From NCBI GenBank assembly GCA_031772625.1, contig CM062805.1, positions 516,006,102-516,070,101 of the forward strand: a stretch of DNA of 64,000 nucleotides. Direction: 5' to 3'. Within the stretch, counting starts at the first letter, position 1. Every line of letters begins with the position of its first letter. The translations under genes and the position numbers were made by a program. Of this stretch, positions 25,533 to 35,877 are shown one piece after another. This DNA is from Pinus tabuliformis. Lineage: Eukaryota; Streptophyta; Pinopsida; Pinales; Pinaceae. The notes below the pieces were generated by a model. That model had not been told where the DNA came from, made no database searches, and saw only the letters and a list, made by a program, of their open reading frames with translations.

Positions 25533-25775
25533 CTAGAGTGAAGGTTTACTCCTAGCACATGCATCATTTTCACTACTTGACATGAAAGAAATTTCCACCA
25601 TTATGTCACCCTCCCACTCCACCTTGTTGAAATCAACATTCAAGGTGTACTTGACACTAGGAAGAGAATAAGACATCTCTTTCCACAATTTGACTCTATC
25701 TTGAGCAAAATTGGGCCCATAAACAAAGCAAAAATTAAATGCTCTACCCATGAGAAAAAAATGCAGTCTAAGCAC
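25533..25775 (-). pseudogene. LINE endonuclease remnant
   Basis: The minus strand encodes FVYGPN--QDRVKLW-EM--LP followed by VDFNKVEWEGD. This is the pattern of the AP-type endonuclease domain of plant L1 LINEs (VYGPN, then GDFN-V). Surrounding sequence is too decayed to place boundaries. Confidence 0.55.
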
Positions 25776-27059
25776 ATCAATGTGATGGCTATGTCCCTTG
25801 GCTAATCAATCATGTCTATAAAATAAAGTTCCACCGTAACAATATCTCCTCTTCCTTGATGGTCACTCATGGTGTTGTTACAACAAAATCTAGCACCCCT
25901 ATATGATGTAAAGTCTTGAGCATCACCAAGATAGTTTTGTGCACTCAGGAAGGCTACCAACTATCACCATTTTAACTCTTCTTCACACTTTTGGTTGGCT
26001 CTTCTCCAATTCAATGGGGGTTTCCCTAAATTTAGGGTTGGTAAGGCTATTAAGTGGTGGCTCAAGGTGATTTTGTGAATAGTTAACCAAAGAAAAACAA
26101 ATAGTTATAATAAAAGTGGAATAAATGAGTGGTGTGGGAAAAGAATATGAAGATAGAAACCTCAAGACCAACTACCTAATCACACCTTAAGCAAATGGAA
26201 TTAAGGAAGCATAGATAAAAGAGTGAAAGTGCATGAGAATGTAAAGCAATAGGGCTACTATGTATGCAACAAATCAACATTAGCTTGCTGATTGTTATAG
26301 CAAAAAATTATTGGGAGCATATAGCTATCATACTTAAGCATTTGCCATGAATGTGTGATTGTGTCAATCTAGCAAAAATTTGATTTATTATATGAAATAT
26401 TAACAAAAAATCAATACAAATGAAGGGTAAATCCTCACATTATTCTATCCAAATAGTACATGGGTCATTATAAAGGCAATCATAACATGCTATAAGGCTT
26501 TCCTAATACAAAATCAACACTTAATATATAAGTGTAGAGCAAAGTCTCGCATCAAATAAAAATGTACATCCAATTCTCCATTAGGCTCTAAGCATGTACT
26601 ATACAAATATGAGGACTAGCTCCTCAATCTCCAATATCCCAATCATACATCATTGTTATCCAGGTTTGAGCTCAACTCCTTTAATAATAGACAATTAATT
26701 GTTTTCCTAGATTCATTAGTTCTCCTAGGAAAATAATAAAATATTTGGTTTATATCCTCATCAACAAACTCCCTATTAAAGCTCATAGTGAGTTGTTGTA
26801 TTCATTGTCCCCTTATATATATATATATATATATTCTTCTCGTGGAAAATAATATAAAAATATTTTCATATTAACCAATTCTATAAAAAACAAATCAACA
26901 ATAATAAAATAATGAGTTAACTAAGATCAAGCTCTAAAAATAACCAAGAATATACCAATCTCTCAATAAATAGATGTTATCTTTTTTATTTAAAACTTGA
27001 TTCAAGTATGACCTTTCAAAGATAAATACCTCCTCAACAGTTAACAATCCCTAAAAGAT

Positions 27060-27644
27060 ACAAACGACATCTCTGCTTCATATGGTGTAGCGGGACAAAC
27101 ATGTTGACAAGTTGTTTGTGGGTTAGGAGGACCTCAAGTGTATAATAAGGGATATTAAATACGATATGGATGACATCATGTTTCGATTAAACAAAATTGA
27201 GCGCTACATCAACTCAGACTTGGATGTTGTTTCCTCGACGCCTCAAAATGGTGAAGCGGTCATTGATGCCACACCAGTGAACATGGTCAATGGAAATTCG
27301 TCTCCAAATCATCCAGTGATCATCCTTCATGAATGACTTCTTTTGGTGCTCTTCCATTATACGGTTTCTGTGTTGGGCTATTATGTTTTCTAACTCTTTT
27401 TTGTTATCTCTGCCTTATACTTTAGTAGTATGTATGTTTTGTCAATGTTCAGCTTAGTATGGTCGTTTTTTATACTGGCCTGTACTTATGGTTTTGTTGA
27501 TAGTTGGGACAACTGTTACTCTTGGTTATCTGTGGACATGGACTTTGTGGTTGACAAAGTCAACAATATGCTACAACGCACATCAATTGTAAATTTTGTT
27601 TTTTGAATATCAATAGAAATTAAAGTCGGATATTACAAAAAAAA
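27060..27644 (+). mobile_element. 5'-truncated LINE-like insert with poly(A) and 17-bp TSD
   Basis: Flanked by a perfect 17-bp duplication (AACAATCCCTAAAAGAT) at 27043-27059 and 27645-27661. It ends in an A-run at 27637-27644, so it was made by target-primed reverse transcription. The body has no RT. It encodes a short helical ORF (MDDIMFRLNKIERYINSDLD and on to a TGA near 27335), then about 300 bp of untranslated sequence. It could be a LINE 3' end or a processed copy of an unknown mRNA. Confidence 0.8.
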
Positions 27645-27661
27645 AACAATCCCTAAAAGAT

Positions 27662-29821
27662 GAGTAATGAGGCTTCAAATATGTAGTCCATTAGCATGAA
27701 GGGAGGGGATGGCAAGATACAAAGATGTCTAAAAACAAAGGGGATAATTTAAATGTTTTATATTTATGCACTTTTTTGAGTATATTTTTAGATGAGTTTT
27801 ATTTTAATTCTGATTAAAAATATTAGAATAGCATATTTGAATTATTACATCTATACAAATTGAATGTTTCAAAGTTCTAAATTCATTTATATATTTTAAA
27901 ATACATTTCAAATTATGAAAAATAATATTTATGCCAATAAAATAAAAAAACACAAAATAGTAGTTAAACTTTGGTACCACGTCTCTAAATAAATAAACAA
28001 ACTTGGATCCATCTTAACTTCAGATTTACTAAATGCTAAGAGGCACCAAATCTCTTTTCACTCTAAAAGTGGTTTACATCTCAAAAATTTAATGCCTCTT
28101 AATATTAAGTAAATCTAAAATTAAAATAAATCTAAATTAATTTAATTATTAATTATAAACATAATTATTAATTTTATATTTTATTTTATTTTAACCACAT
28201 TAAAATATTAAAAAAATAAAAATAAAAATAAAATATACAAAACGTGTCGTACAACACCGTCCATATCGATCGAACTATAGTAAGTTTGGGCCTTCAAAAG
28301 CGAGTCATGTGATGAAGGTAACCTGGAACGTGTAAACGGATAAACCATGTTATGCGGGTAAGCCATCGGATGAATGTAGTGGGGGTCCGGGGACCACTAC
28401 CTTGTGTGGAAGCAGTCCTAAAATGTTTAATTTTCCTTGTGTGGAAGCAGTCCTAAAATGTTTAATTTTCTTTTCTTCCACCTTGACCTCATCAGGTCCA
28501 TACTGGAGTCAAATGCTATGAGAACACTGAAACATTCCAAATGCTATGAGAAGACTGAAACATTCCATAAAACCTATTGGAATACCAACCCATAAAATGA
28601 TTAATTTTCTTCCATCTGGGGTGTTATCAGGGTCCACACTCGCGTTGAATCTATTGGAAAACCAACTTATAAAATGACTAATTCTTTTCCATCTTGGTTG
28701 GGTGTTATCAGGTTCTACACTGACATTTTATTAATGTAAATATCGATTTAATATGAGTTTAGAGGAATTTAATTTTTTTATAATTTTTTTTTATGATTAT
28801 ATATAATTAATTTTTTTTAGATTTTTAAATTTTCTTTATTGTGATCGACATAAACTAATTTTCAACTTTAATGATGGATACACTCTTACACATCATACTA
28901 GACTAGACCGTAGAATGAGCCATTCTAAACTGTAAAATGAGCCACTGGGCTCAATAAAATCTATTAAAAAACCAAACATGGTATACAATGGATTCTCGAG
29001 TTGGAGATGAATCTAGTTTTCACTTGGATTTTTGTTTCCATTCTGGTTGTTGTTTTGTCACTGACCATTGTTAATGGGAGTACTAACTTTGAAACTGTGT
29101 AGAAGGTTACAGGAGGGGAGCACCAAGTCCTAAGGGAGGTTTTGTTCCCAAACTCCTTTGGCTGTTGCGCATGACCCTAGGAGTAATAAAACACCCGCAT
29201 GACTGACTGGTCCTTAGAACAGGGGAGGGGTTTTGTGTATTAAGACCAGAATGTGTTGTGAGAAAGATTAGAAAGCTTCGGACCCTGCACCAGGTATCTC
29301 ATGGATAAGGAGGGGTTGGATTATTCCATAGTTTGGAGACTTGATCATCCTCCCTTTGATTAAGAGCAGAGACCCTGATAACTAGTTCCTTATTTGGTTT
29401 GCAGATGAAAATAAATAATGATCTTGTTACCTCTTTAAAACTAAGGAATATAATTTTAAGGTGTGAATAGTAACAACCCTCTAACACAGATTCATTGTTG
29501 GTGGGGCCTGTAACAACGCATATTATATTAGGGTTGTTAATAACTGTGACAGGAGTCCAACTGATTTTCTGTAAAATTCCAAGATTCCTAACAGTTAGAC
29601 TAGTTTGACAAAACTACACTTCGGCCAATGAGACTAACACATAGTTGTTAACGCCATAAATTTAAGCTTGCTTTGCCTATTGCACAAAACTAATTCCTTT
29701 TCTTACAAATATTCTGAAACCAGAGCGTAATGACTAATTTTGCAGTGTTGAAAAGGCAATAATCAGTGTCATAAAGAAGATTTTTGTCATGCTATTTCTT
29801 TGAGGGGCACAAGGCACTTAC
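27662..29821. other. intronic AT-rich sequence with short repeats
   Basis: No coding similarity is seen. A 35-bp perfect tandem duplication stands at 28401-28470. About 28410-28720 has three diverged units sharing TAAAATG-TTAATT-TCTTCCA and ATCAGG-TC-ACACT. The rest is A/T-rich. Confidence 0.6.
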
Positions 29822-29939
29822 TGTAAATGACTTTCCAACGTCAGGACTGTCTTCATCGTGCACAACAAAATGCCAATCTGGAACGTAGAGCCCGTATGTT
29901 ATTGCAAAGTAAATGAGGAACACACATAGTCCAACAAGC
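29822..29939 (-). CDS. HGSNAT: HGSNAT-like, exon 6 (borders the giant intron)
   Basis: 118 nt completing Trp and encoding LVGLCVFLIYFAITYGLYV (membrane segment), then PDWHFVVHDEDSPDVGKSFT. The donor is TTTACA|GTAAGT, a strong consensus site. The reading frame resumes exactly at 454 with VKCGVRGHLGP. The next coding sequence is therefore 29,367 bp away. Confidence 0.92.
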
Positions 29940-30058
29940 CTGATGAGAAAATGCCCAAATCAGAGAAAGAGCTGAAGATAAAGGAAAACATAAAATTCAT
30001 CATAAAAGCTGGCAGGTGGGAGAAAGGCAGTTGTACACAAGGATTTTGATGTACTTAC

Positions 30059-30174
30059 CAATGCCAAATATATAACTTGAATATGGCAAAACGCTTAGAA
30101 GGTAGATTTGCAGGCCGTGCCTTTGCTGTTATTATCTCCACTAGTGACACCACCAGGTAGGACAAAGCGATCCG
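30059..30174 (-). CDS. HGSNAT: HGSNAT-like, exon 5
   Basis: 116 nt encoding RIALSYLVVSLVEIITAKAR, then PANLPSKRFAIFKLYIWH and two bases of the next Trp codon. The first half is a membrane segment. Acceptor is GAATCAG| and donor is CATTG|GTAAGT, a consensus donor. Confidence 0.92.
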
Positions 30175-30635
30175 CTGATTCATACCAAGCATACTCTTTT
30201 ATTTCTTGTAGCAACGTTTGTTCAGATAAGTCTACTAAATAAATCATCAAAGTTTATCAATCTAGGTGATAATGCCCCAGTTCCCCTGATCAATTTTGAC
30301 ATTGGATTATCCCACTGAAGGATCAATTTAACCTCTCAGCCTTACTGGTCATGGCAGGGGAGAAAAGAATTGGAAATTCCCCTGTCAGTGGCCCAAAAAG
30401 TCTCCATAACCACATAGTTTCAGTTTACCCACTGTGATAAAAGCCCAATAGACTGACACTGTTTAGTTTCTGGAAGGCTGGCCCACTAGTCCTAAATTCA
30501 AAGAACCACTTAGCAGTTACAAGATTACAAATACAGGTGACTGTGAGATGGTCGCAGTCTCTACTCTAAATCATATAATTCCGATCAATTCGTCCATTTA
30601 TAATTTTGTTATGACTAGCTTCAATTCAATGTTAC

Positions 30636-30712
30636 CTGAAGAATGCCACACCATCTTATTCTCTTCATATTGACTCCGTATGACAAATCATCTGGTGCAT
30701 GGGAATAACCGC
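30636..30712 (-). CDS. HGSNAT: HGSNAT-like, exon 4
   Basis: 77 nt encoding the end of the GG dipeptide, then YSHAPDDLSYGVNMKRIRWC and GILQ. The APDDL-YGVD/N and RIRWCGILQ motifs are hallmarks of plant HGSNAT-like proteins. Acceptor is TTGGCAG| and donor is CTTCAG|GTAACA. It is separated from exon 3 by an 80-bp intron. Confidence 0.92.
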
Positions 30713-30792
30713 CTGCCAAAAGTAAAGGACATAAGCTGCGAGTCATTGAAAGCTGGATATATTTATACATGTAAATATGTTCTGATAAGTAC

Positions 30793-30874
30793 CTTGCAAG
30801 AGGATTCCCCAGAAGAGAAGCTTCAACGTTCTCACAATTACCTTCTTAATTGCAGGCGCCATCTCAGTGATTCT
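30793..30874 (-). CDS. HGSNAT: HGSNAT-like, exon 3
   Basis: 82 nt encoding RITEMAPAIKKVIVRTLKLL and FWGILLQ plus one base. This is the amphipathic loop and membrane segment that follows the active-site helix in plant members. Acceptor is CTTTGCAG| and donor is CAAG|GTACTT. Intron 2 (542 bp) precedes it. Confidence 0.9.
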
Positions 30875-31416
30875 CTGCAAAGACTCTGCCATTTAGTTTA
30901 TGATGATAGTGTTCCAGGGAGTGCAGCAGTGGATTACAGAGGAATCAAGGAATGATTCCTAGAGTCTTATGCAGAGATTAGGATTGTAGCTTAACATAAT
31001 TTTGTGAGAAATAGCCATAATGAAAGAATCCTACAATGTTGATGCAGGTGAACATGGTTTGATCTGAATGATTTATGATTAGCTTATTTTTCCTATAAGT
31101 TCTTGAAAGTACTGTTTTAAGGCACTATTTTCAGGCAATTACAGTGAGTTTCTAGGTTGGATAAATTATGTGTTCAGAAAAGTGAAAGTCAATAACAAAA
31201 AAAAATCCAGAGAAACAGGAAAAGAACTGCTATCCTGAATAAAAGTAAAAGAAAAACAAAAGCCATTTTCCAATCATGGGAAAGCGCTTTACTATATGAA
31301 ATTGAACACCCTGTTAAAGTAATAGGTATATGGGTGAAAAACTATTTCTGAAAATTGATGCAATATATATTTACTGTGTTTCCGAGATGCCTGGATAAAA
31401 GCAATTGCTGGACTAC

Positions 31417-31554
31417 CTTGAATCTGAGAGCAATTGCCACTCCTACAATGAAGAGAAAGAAAGGCATCACAAAATCTGCTAGAGTACACCCATTCCAAGG
31501 TGAGTGATTGATTTGCGGCCATTCTCCTCCTGCATCATCCACCAAAATCATCAC
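31417..31554 (-). CDS. HGSNAT: HGSNAT-like, exon 2 (active-site region)
   Basis: Forty-six codons, residues 54-99. Contains MILVDDAGGEWP, then NHSPWNGCTLADF with the His that aligns with the catalytic His of human HGSNAT, then the membrane segment FVMPFFLFIVGVAIAL. Acceptor is TGTGCAG| and donor is TTCAAG|GTAGTC. Intron 1 is 420 bp and holds no recognisable feature. Confidence 0.92.
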
Positions 31555-31974
31555 CTGCACAGAATTCCATATCATCATTTTTAGGACTTAATTGAATTAA
31601 CCCTGATCCCAGAGAGAGACTATGTAGTAGTATATTCCACGATTTTTTAGCCATGAAGATAAAACCAGCTTTCAACAGAAATAAAAATTCATAGCAGGAA
31701 AACGAGGTCTGGGCTTTTGATGCTTTCACAGAGTAACAAAAAGGAAAGTGATGGCCTCACGAGTGTTTGAAAATCACTATATATATCTATTCAACTGTAT
31801 ACTATCATGACTGTTTATGTGAACAAACAAACAAACATACTGAAAGCTCTACTTCACAATCATGGATTTACTCTACTGAATCAAACATTAAAAACAGAAT
31901 CAGCTTAGAGCTGATTAGAGCTAAGGACAGAATTCAAGTATTCAATTCATTTTTTGTGGAAGACAGAAAGGTAC

Positions 31975-32133
31975 TGCAATGGTGAGGCCTCGGAATACGT
32001 CCAAAGTAGCAACTCTAGTCTTGGTTTCATTGGTGGGTTTTGCAGGAATCGTCTGCGCATCTTGAATAACGATGACATTGCTGCTCTCCTTTGTTGATTG
32101 CTGCTGCTGAGGATTTCCATTGCGATGCTGCAT
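31975..32133 (-). CDS. HGSNAT: HGSNAT-like, exon 1 (N-terminus)
   Basis: Fifty-three codons from the ATG. The first 40 residues are polar and Gln-rich (QQQQ near residue 10), as expected for a cytosolic tail. They are followed by the family's TRVATLDVFRGLTIA block, which leads into the first membrane segment. The exon ends at GCA|GTACCT in phase 0, and exon 2 continues with VMILVDDAGG. No upstream in-frame alternative start was needed. About 210 bp upstream of the ATG the duplicated repeat block (copy A) begins, so the promoter must be short or lie inside repeats. Confidence 0.88.
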
Positions 32134-32344
32134 CTTCCTCTGTAATCAACTTACAGGAGGACAACCACAGTAACAAGCTAACAAAGGATAATTAGACAAG
32201 TCTTCTTAATATCTTCTGAATGAATGAGTGAACAGAACTAGACGACATTGACAGGCACAGCCCCGCCCGTCATCCAATGTCAGATCCCATGGTCCACTGA
32301 GGATTAAAGTCGTCTAAACTACACTTCTCATTGAAGATTGAAAA
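32134..32344 (-). promoter_or_regulatory. short upstream region of the HGSNAT-like gene
   Basis: This is the only single-copy sequence between the start codon and the duplicated block beginning near 32345, so the 5' UTR and proximal promoter should lie here or in the repeat. No convincing TATA box was seen. The role is inferred from position only. Confidence 0.4.
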
Positions 32345-32507
32345 GAAAGGAGCAGCCTTCTGTTGACCACATACTGGATAACACTTGCTATATTCAAGAC
32401 AAAAAAATTAACCTGCTGTCAGTTCTAGTGTCTACTACTCTCATACTGAACATATATAAGAAGATTTACTATATTCAAGACAGAAACATTAACTTGCTCT
32501 CTGTCCT

Positions 32508-32835
32508 GGTTTTGAAGGTACAGACAAAACATGATTAGATCGTCGGAGAAATGTTTCCATAATAAGGAGGATCAGTTGAAGGCATCATTTTGTTTAGTAA
32601 TCAAAGTCATTTGTCACGTAATGTTTTTTCTAGGGAGTTGGAATTCGACAATCATGGTGGGAAAAAATATTCTGAGTTATTATTCGAGAATATGGGTAAT
32701 AATAGGAGATTTGACTTTTTACTAATATGGATTTTTTAAAATATTACATTATTTTATTTTAAATTAAAATAATTGTAAGTTATTTCAAAAAGGGTATTTG
32801 TTGATGGGACCATTTTATTATGGGATAATTTTTTA
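32508..32835 (+). repeat. module M, copy 1
   Basis: Core AAACATGATTAGATCGTCGG ... GAAGGCATCATTTTGTTTAG ... TAGGGAGTTGGAATTC ... CATGGTGGGAAAA, ending near TTGATGGGACCATTTTATTA. The same module recurs at about 39.3, 42.3, 49.4, 56.7 and 60.8 kb. Its identity is unknown. Confidence 0.85.
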
Positions 32836-33250
32836 AGTTTAGATATTATTACTGCTATATGTATATATAAATTATAAACATTGTTATTTTATTTAATTTA
32901 AAATAATAATTTGGGTAAATAGTTAAATATGAGTTTGTTAGGTTTTATTAGTATAATAAATAAGTTATATAGTGGAGAATATTTGTAGTAGTTTAAATAT
33001 AGTTAAATTAAGTAATAATCATTAAGGCATTGGTGTTTATTATGTGATGGTGAAGATTTGAATTTGAATTAGAAGAATAATAATGGTTTTGTCTAATTAT
33101 CTAACATTTTTTTAATTGTGAATTCAGATTTCTGTGATCTATAATAAATTAAGAAAAAAATTTCAATAATTATTAAAATATATATATTAAATATTATTAT
33201 TTTATTAAAATGATTTAATATTTCAATAATTTCTAATTCTAATAAATTGT

Positions 33251-33530
33251 TTTTTTTTTTCCGAAGGTGGCAAAACCTATCAAACTCAGGTGTCAAATCA
33301 ACAGTGAGGACAGTCATCTTTGGCTGTTATCCGCGAATGTCAGTTTGACTCATCACTGTTATCAAGGAAAACCACGCCACCTGTAATAACCCGCTGGTGG
33401 TCCGTAAGGGAGCAGGCTTTCACTCCTGCCAGATGCCTCTGGATCTTGGGCCGTTAACCTGTTTCCTTACGTCCGAGGAAGACGAGCTCTTAGCCAAGCA
33501 GAAGCATTTTTACGGCATACTCCAGGCCGA
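33251..33530 (-). mobile_element. SINE-like insert 1
   Basis: On the minus strand this 280-bp unit ends in an A-run (T-run at 33250-33260 on plus). It is flanked by a 16-17 bp duplication (AATTCTAATAAATTG) at 33235 and 33531. Copy B has the empty site near 46045. The 5' part on the minus strand has TGGCTAAGAG, a box-A-like motif, about 37 nt ahead of a weak box-B-like GGTTAACGGCC. Between them CGTC-TTCCTCG-GACG could fold as an anticodon-like arm with a 7-nt loop. A tRNA-derived SINE is the best guess; a truncated LINE or Penelope 3' end is possible. Confidence 0.65.
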
Positions 33531-33747
33531 AATTCTAATAAATTGTTGTAATTAAATATATTTTATTTTAAATTAAATTTTATAATTAAAATAATTAATA
33601 AATAAAAATATGAATTACATCATCATACATATGTCATTTGTATTTTTTGATTCTCTTACACGATGAAAAATGATTAAATCTATTCAAAAAATAATTTAAT
33701 TTAAATTTTATAATTTTATAACTAAAATAACTAATAAATAAGAATAC

Positions 33748-34007
33748 CGTAAAACTGTTTCTGCTTGGCTAAGAGCTCGTCTTCCTCGGACGTAAGGCCC
33801 AAGACCCAGAGGCATCTGGCAGGAGTGAAACCCTGCTCCCTTACGGACCACCAGCGGGTTATTACAGGTGGCATGGTTTTCCTTGCTAACGGTGATGAGT
33901 CAAATCGACATTCGCGGATAGCAGCCAGAGATGGTTGTCCTCACTGATGGTTTGACACCTGAGTTTGATAGGTTTTGCCACCTTCGGAAAAAAAAAAAAA
34001 AAAAAAA
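33748..34007 (+). mobile_element. SINE-like insert 2, opposite orientation
   Basis: The same family as insert 1, but on the plus strand, ending in 22 A (33988-34009). A 19-bp duplication (AACTAATAAATAAGAATAC) flanks it at 33729-33747 and 34008-34026. Copy B has the empty site near 46252. Relative to insert 1 it lacks about 14 bp that include the box-B-like motif, and its 5' end is shorter. With insert 1 it forms a near-perfect inverted repeat. Confidence 0.7.
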
Positions 34008-34654
34008 AACTAATAAATAAGAATACAAATTATACCATCTTGCTTAATTTAATCATGCAATGTGTCATTTGTACCATCTTGCTTAATTTAATCATGCAAT
34101 ATGTCATTTGTATTTTTTTATTCTCTTACAGCATGAAAAATGAAAACATGTTATATGTGATATTAAAGATTAAAATTAATGTTAAATTCGATTCAAATAT
34201 TTTAATAAATAAAGTTTGATTCCGTTTCACGTACGAGATTTTGTATTGGACGATGTCCTTAACACACAACTGGCAAGGAGATTAAAAAAACAATAATCAA
34301 ATCTATTTAGTACTAGTAGAATCTCTGTGAAGGATCAACCCATTAAATATGAGTAGCACCTTTTGAGCACATCATCCAATTCAGCAAAGGGGAAATAGAT
34401 CATGGTTTTAAAAATAGGTTACGTGCTCATGCCAAAGTCAATGGAAATATTAAAGTTTTTGAAAGGTGTAATCCATGATGTTCAGTGCTGCTGCTCTATA
34501 TTCTCATGGTTGCACAGCATACTATAGAAATAGTCAGTGACAGGGTGACATGACAATACAACATGTAATGGTATAACCAATCAAAGACGTAATTATTGTA
34601 AAATAGGAGTGAACTAATCAAATTTTAAATAAATATATTAAAATATTTTAAAAT

Positions 34655-35100
34655 AAAGGGGTTTATTCTATTTTATGTTTTTGTGGGATTTCCTACACTG
34701 GGGAAACTGGTCGCTCCATTAATCAGAGAATCCAAGAATATGTAGCAGATATTAAGCACAATAGTTCTCGTTCCTCAGTTTTCCAGGAACATGCAGTGAA
34801 ATCCAATCACCATGTCTGCATCGAGGATTCTCGGGTCATCGCCAAGATTGATCACTTCCATCATAGATCCTCGGCTTTAGAGGATTCCCGGGTCATCACC
34901 AAGATTGATCACTTCCATCATAGATCCTCGGCTTTTGAGGAACATGCAATGAAATCCAATCACCATGTGTGCATCGAGGATTCCCGGGTCATCCCCAAGA
35001 TTGATCACTTCCATCATAGGAAGCTTTGAGAAGCCATTGAAATTGAAAAATGTGCTATTACTCTTAAGTTGGAAGTTAAGTAGAAGTTAGATCCTTGCCC
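34655..35100 (+). pseudogene. Penelope-like element GIY-YIG endonuclease fragment
   Basis: Frame 2 from about 34682 reads CGISYTGETGRSINQRIQEY, then a stretch with EHAVKSNHHVCIEDSRVIAK, IDHFHHR and EAIEIEK. This is the C-terminal GIY-YIG domain of Penelope-like retroelements (GETGRS--QRI-E, then EH--K--HH, then EA-EIEK). The block EDSRVI-KIDHFHHR is present three times through internal tandem duplication. A TGA after HHRKL replaces the Arg usual before EAIE. No RT part was found nearby. Confidence 0.85.
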
Positions 35101-35877
35101 TCTTTTCGTAATTTTTTTTAATAAATATAATAATTAATAATTGATTATTTTTTTATATTGCAATTTATATCCTCTTTGACCTCTCTATTAAAATATTATC
35201 CAATCTTTTAATATAATAGTATTTAAATATAATCGTGAAATATTATTCAATTTTAATAATAACCATATTAAACTTATTTTTAATTATATATTTACAAATA
35301 TTCAATTCTTATTATATTATTAAATAAATCTAACTAATTTTGAATTCAATATTATTTTAATTAAAAATATTAATAAATTAAAATAAAACATAAAAAATAA
35401 TAATAAATTTATTCAACTAATTTTTTAACCGCTAATTCATAACAACTATTTCCTAACGACTAACTATGGAACAGATGCATCCTTGCTATTTAAACATTCT
35501 GACTGACTGATTTTTTCATTTTTTCACCTTTGTCCCGATGATGAACCACATTAGATGGTTTGAATGTCAACCAAAAACTCATGATGTGATTAATCCGAAA
35601 GAATTTATCAAAATATTAAAATATTATTAAAAAATAATAAAACTCAATTTCTAAGGTTAAACTACGGAGAAAATTGTAAATTTTTTTGATCAAAATAAAC
35701 TAATAGCTAGTCAAAGCAAAAACTAAATACAATATATCCTGCGTGTGGCTGGTATAATAATCACTTATCATTAAATGTCATATAAAATATTAATATGTTA
35801 TCGAATTTAAAGAAATTTAAATGATGTATGTATGATCTTATGTGATATTTTTACATCTAATTATGCATTTGTGACTT

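Larger units (their letters stand above)
22422..27042. other. intronic sequence with retroelement debris
   Basis: Mostly unassigned. A 54-bp tandem duplication (23063-23170) and a 73-bp one (25133-25278) are clear. A retro-like ORF remnant (about 24318-24640) and a LINE endonuclease remnant (about 25533-25775) are listed separately. (AT)n occurs at about 26816-26833. Confidence 0.6.
455..29821 (-). other. giant intron 6 of the HGSNAT-like gene (29.4 kb)
   Basis: Bounded by a consensus GTAAGT donor at 29821 and a CAG acceptor at 455, with the open frame continuing in phase 0. It contains two nested chromoviruses in the sense orientation, a LINE-like retroinsert with its own TSD, LINE endonuclease debris and many short tandem duplications. 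Introns of this size filled with LTR elements are well known in conifers. Confidence 0.88.
145..32133 (-). other. HGSNAT: HGSNAT-like gene locus, exons 1-8 of a longer gene
   Basis: Eight exons on the minus strand encode the first 300 residues of a plant homologue of heparan-alpha-glucosaminide N-acetyltransferase, a multi-pass membrane acyltransferase. The human enzyme is lysosomal and acetylates glucosamine ends of heparan sulfate; the plant substrate is not known to me. Exon phases (0,0,1,0,2,0,0,2) join perfectly and every intron is GT-AG. Conserved blocks are visible: TLDVFRGLTIA, MILVDDAGGEWP, NHSPWNG (whose His, residue 70, aligns with the human active-site His), LADFVMPFFLFIVG, APDDLSYG, RIRWCGILQRIAL, and WCLAPFEPEGLL. 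At least three hydrophobic membrane segments occur (exons 2, 5 and 6). Family members are about 450-500 residues, so roughly a third of the protein lies left of position 1. No internal stop or frameshift was seen, so the gene looks intact. The family call rests on recognised motifs. Confidence 0.9.

Noticed and set aside
33889..33930. Hammerhead-ribozyme-like GTGATGAGTC ... GAC in the SINE-like unit
   Set aside because: The conserved C before TGATGA is G in both copies, and the GAAAC core segment is missing after the stem. Penelope-like elements can carry hammerheads, but this one would be inactive if related at all.
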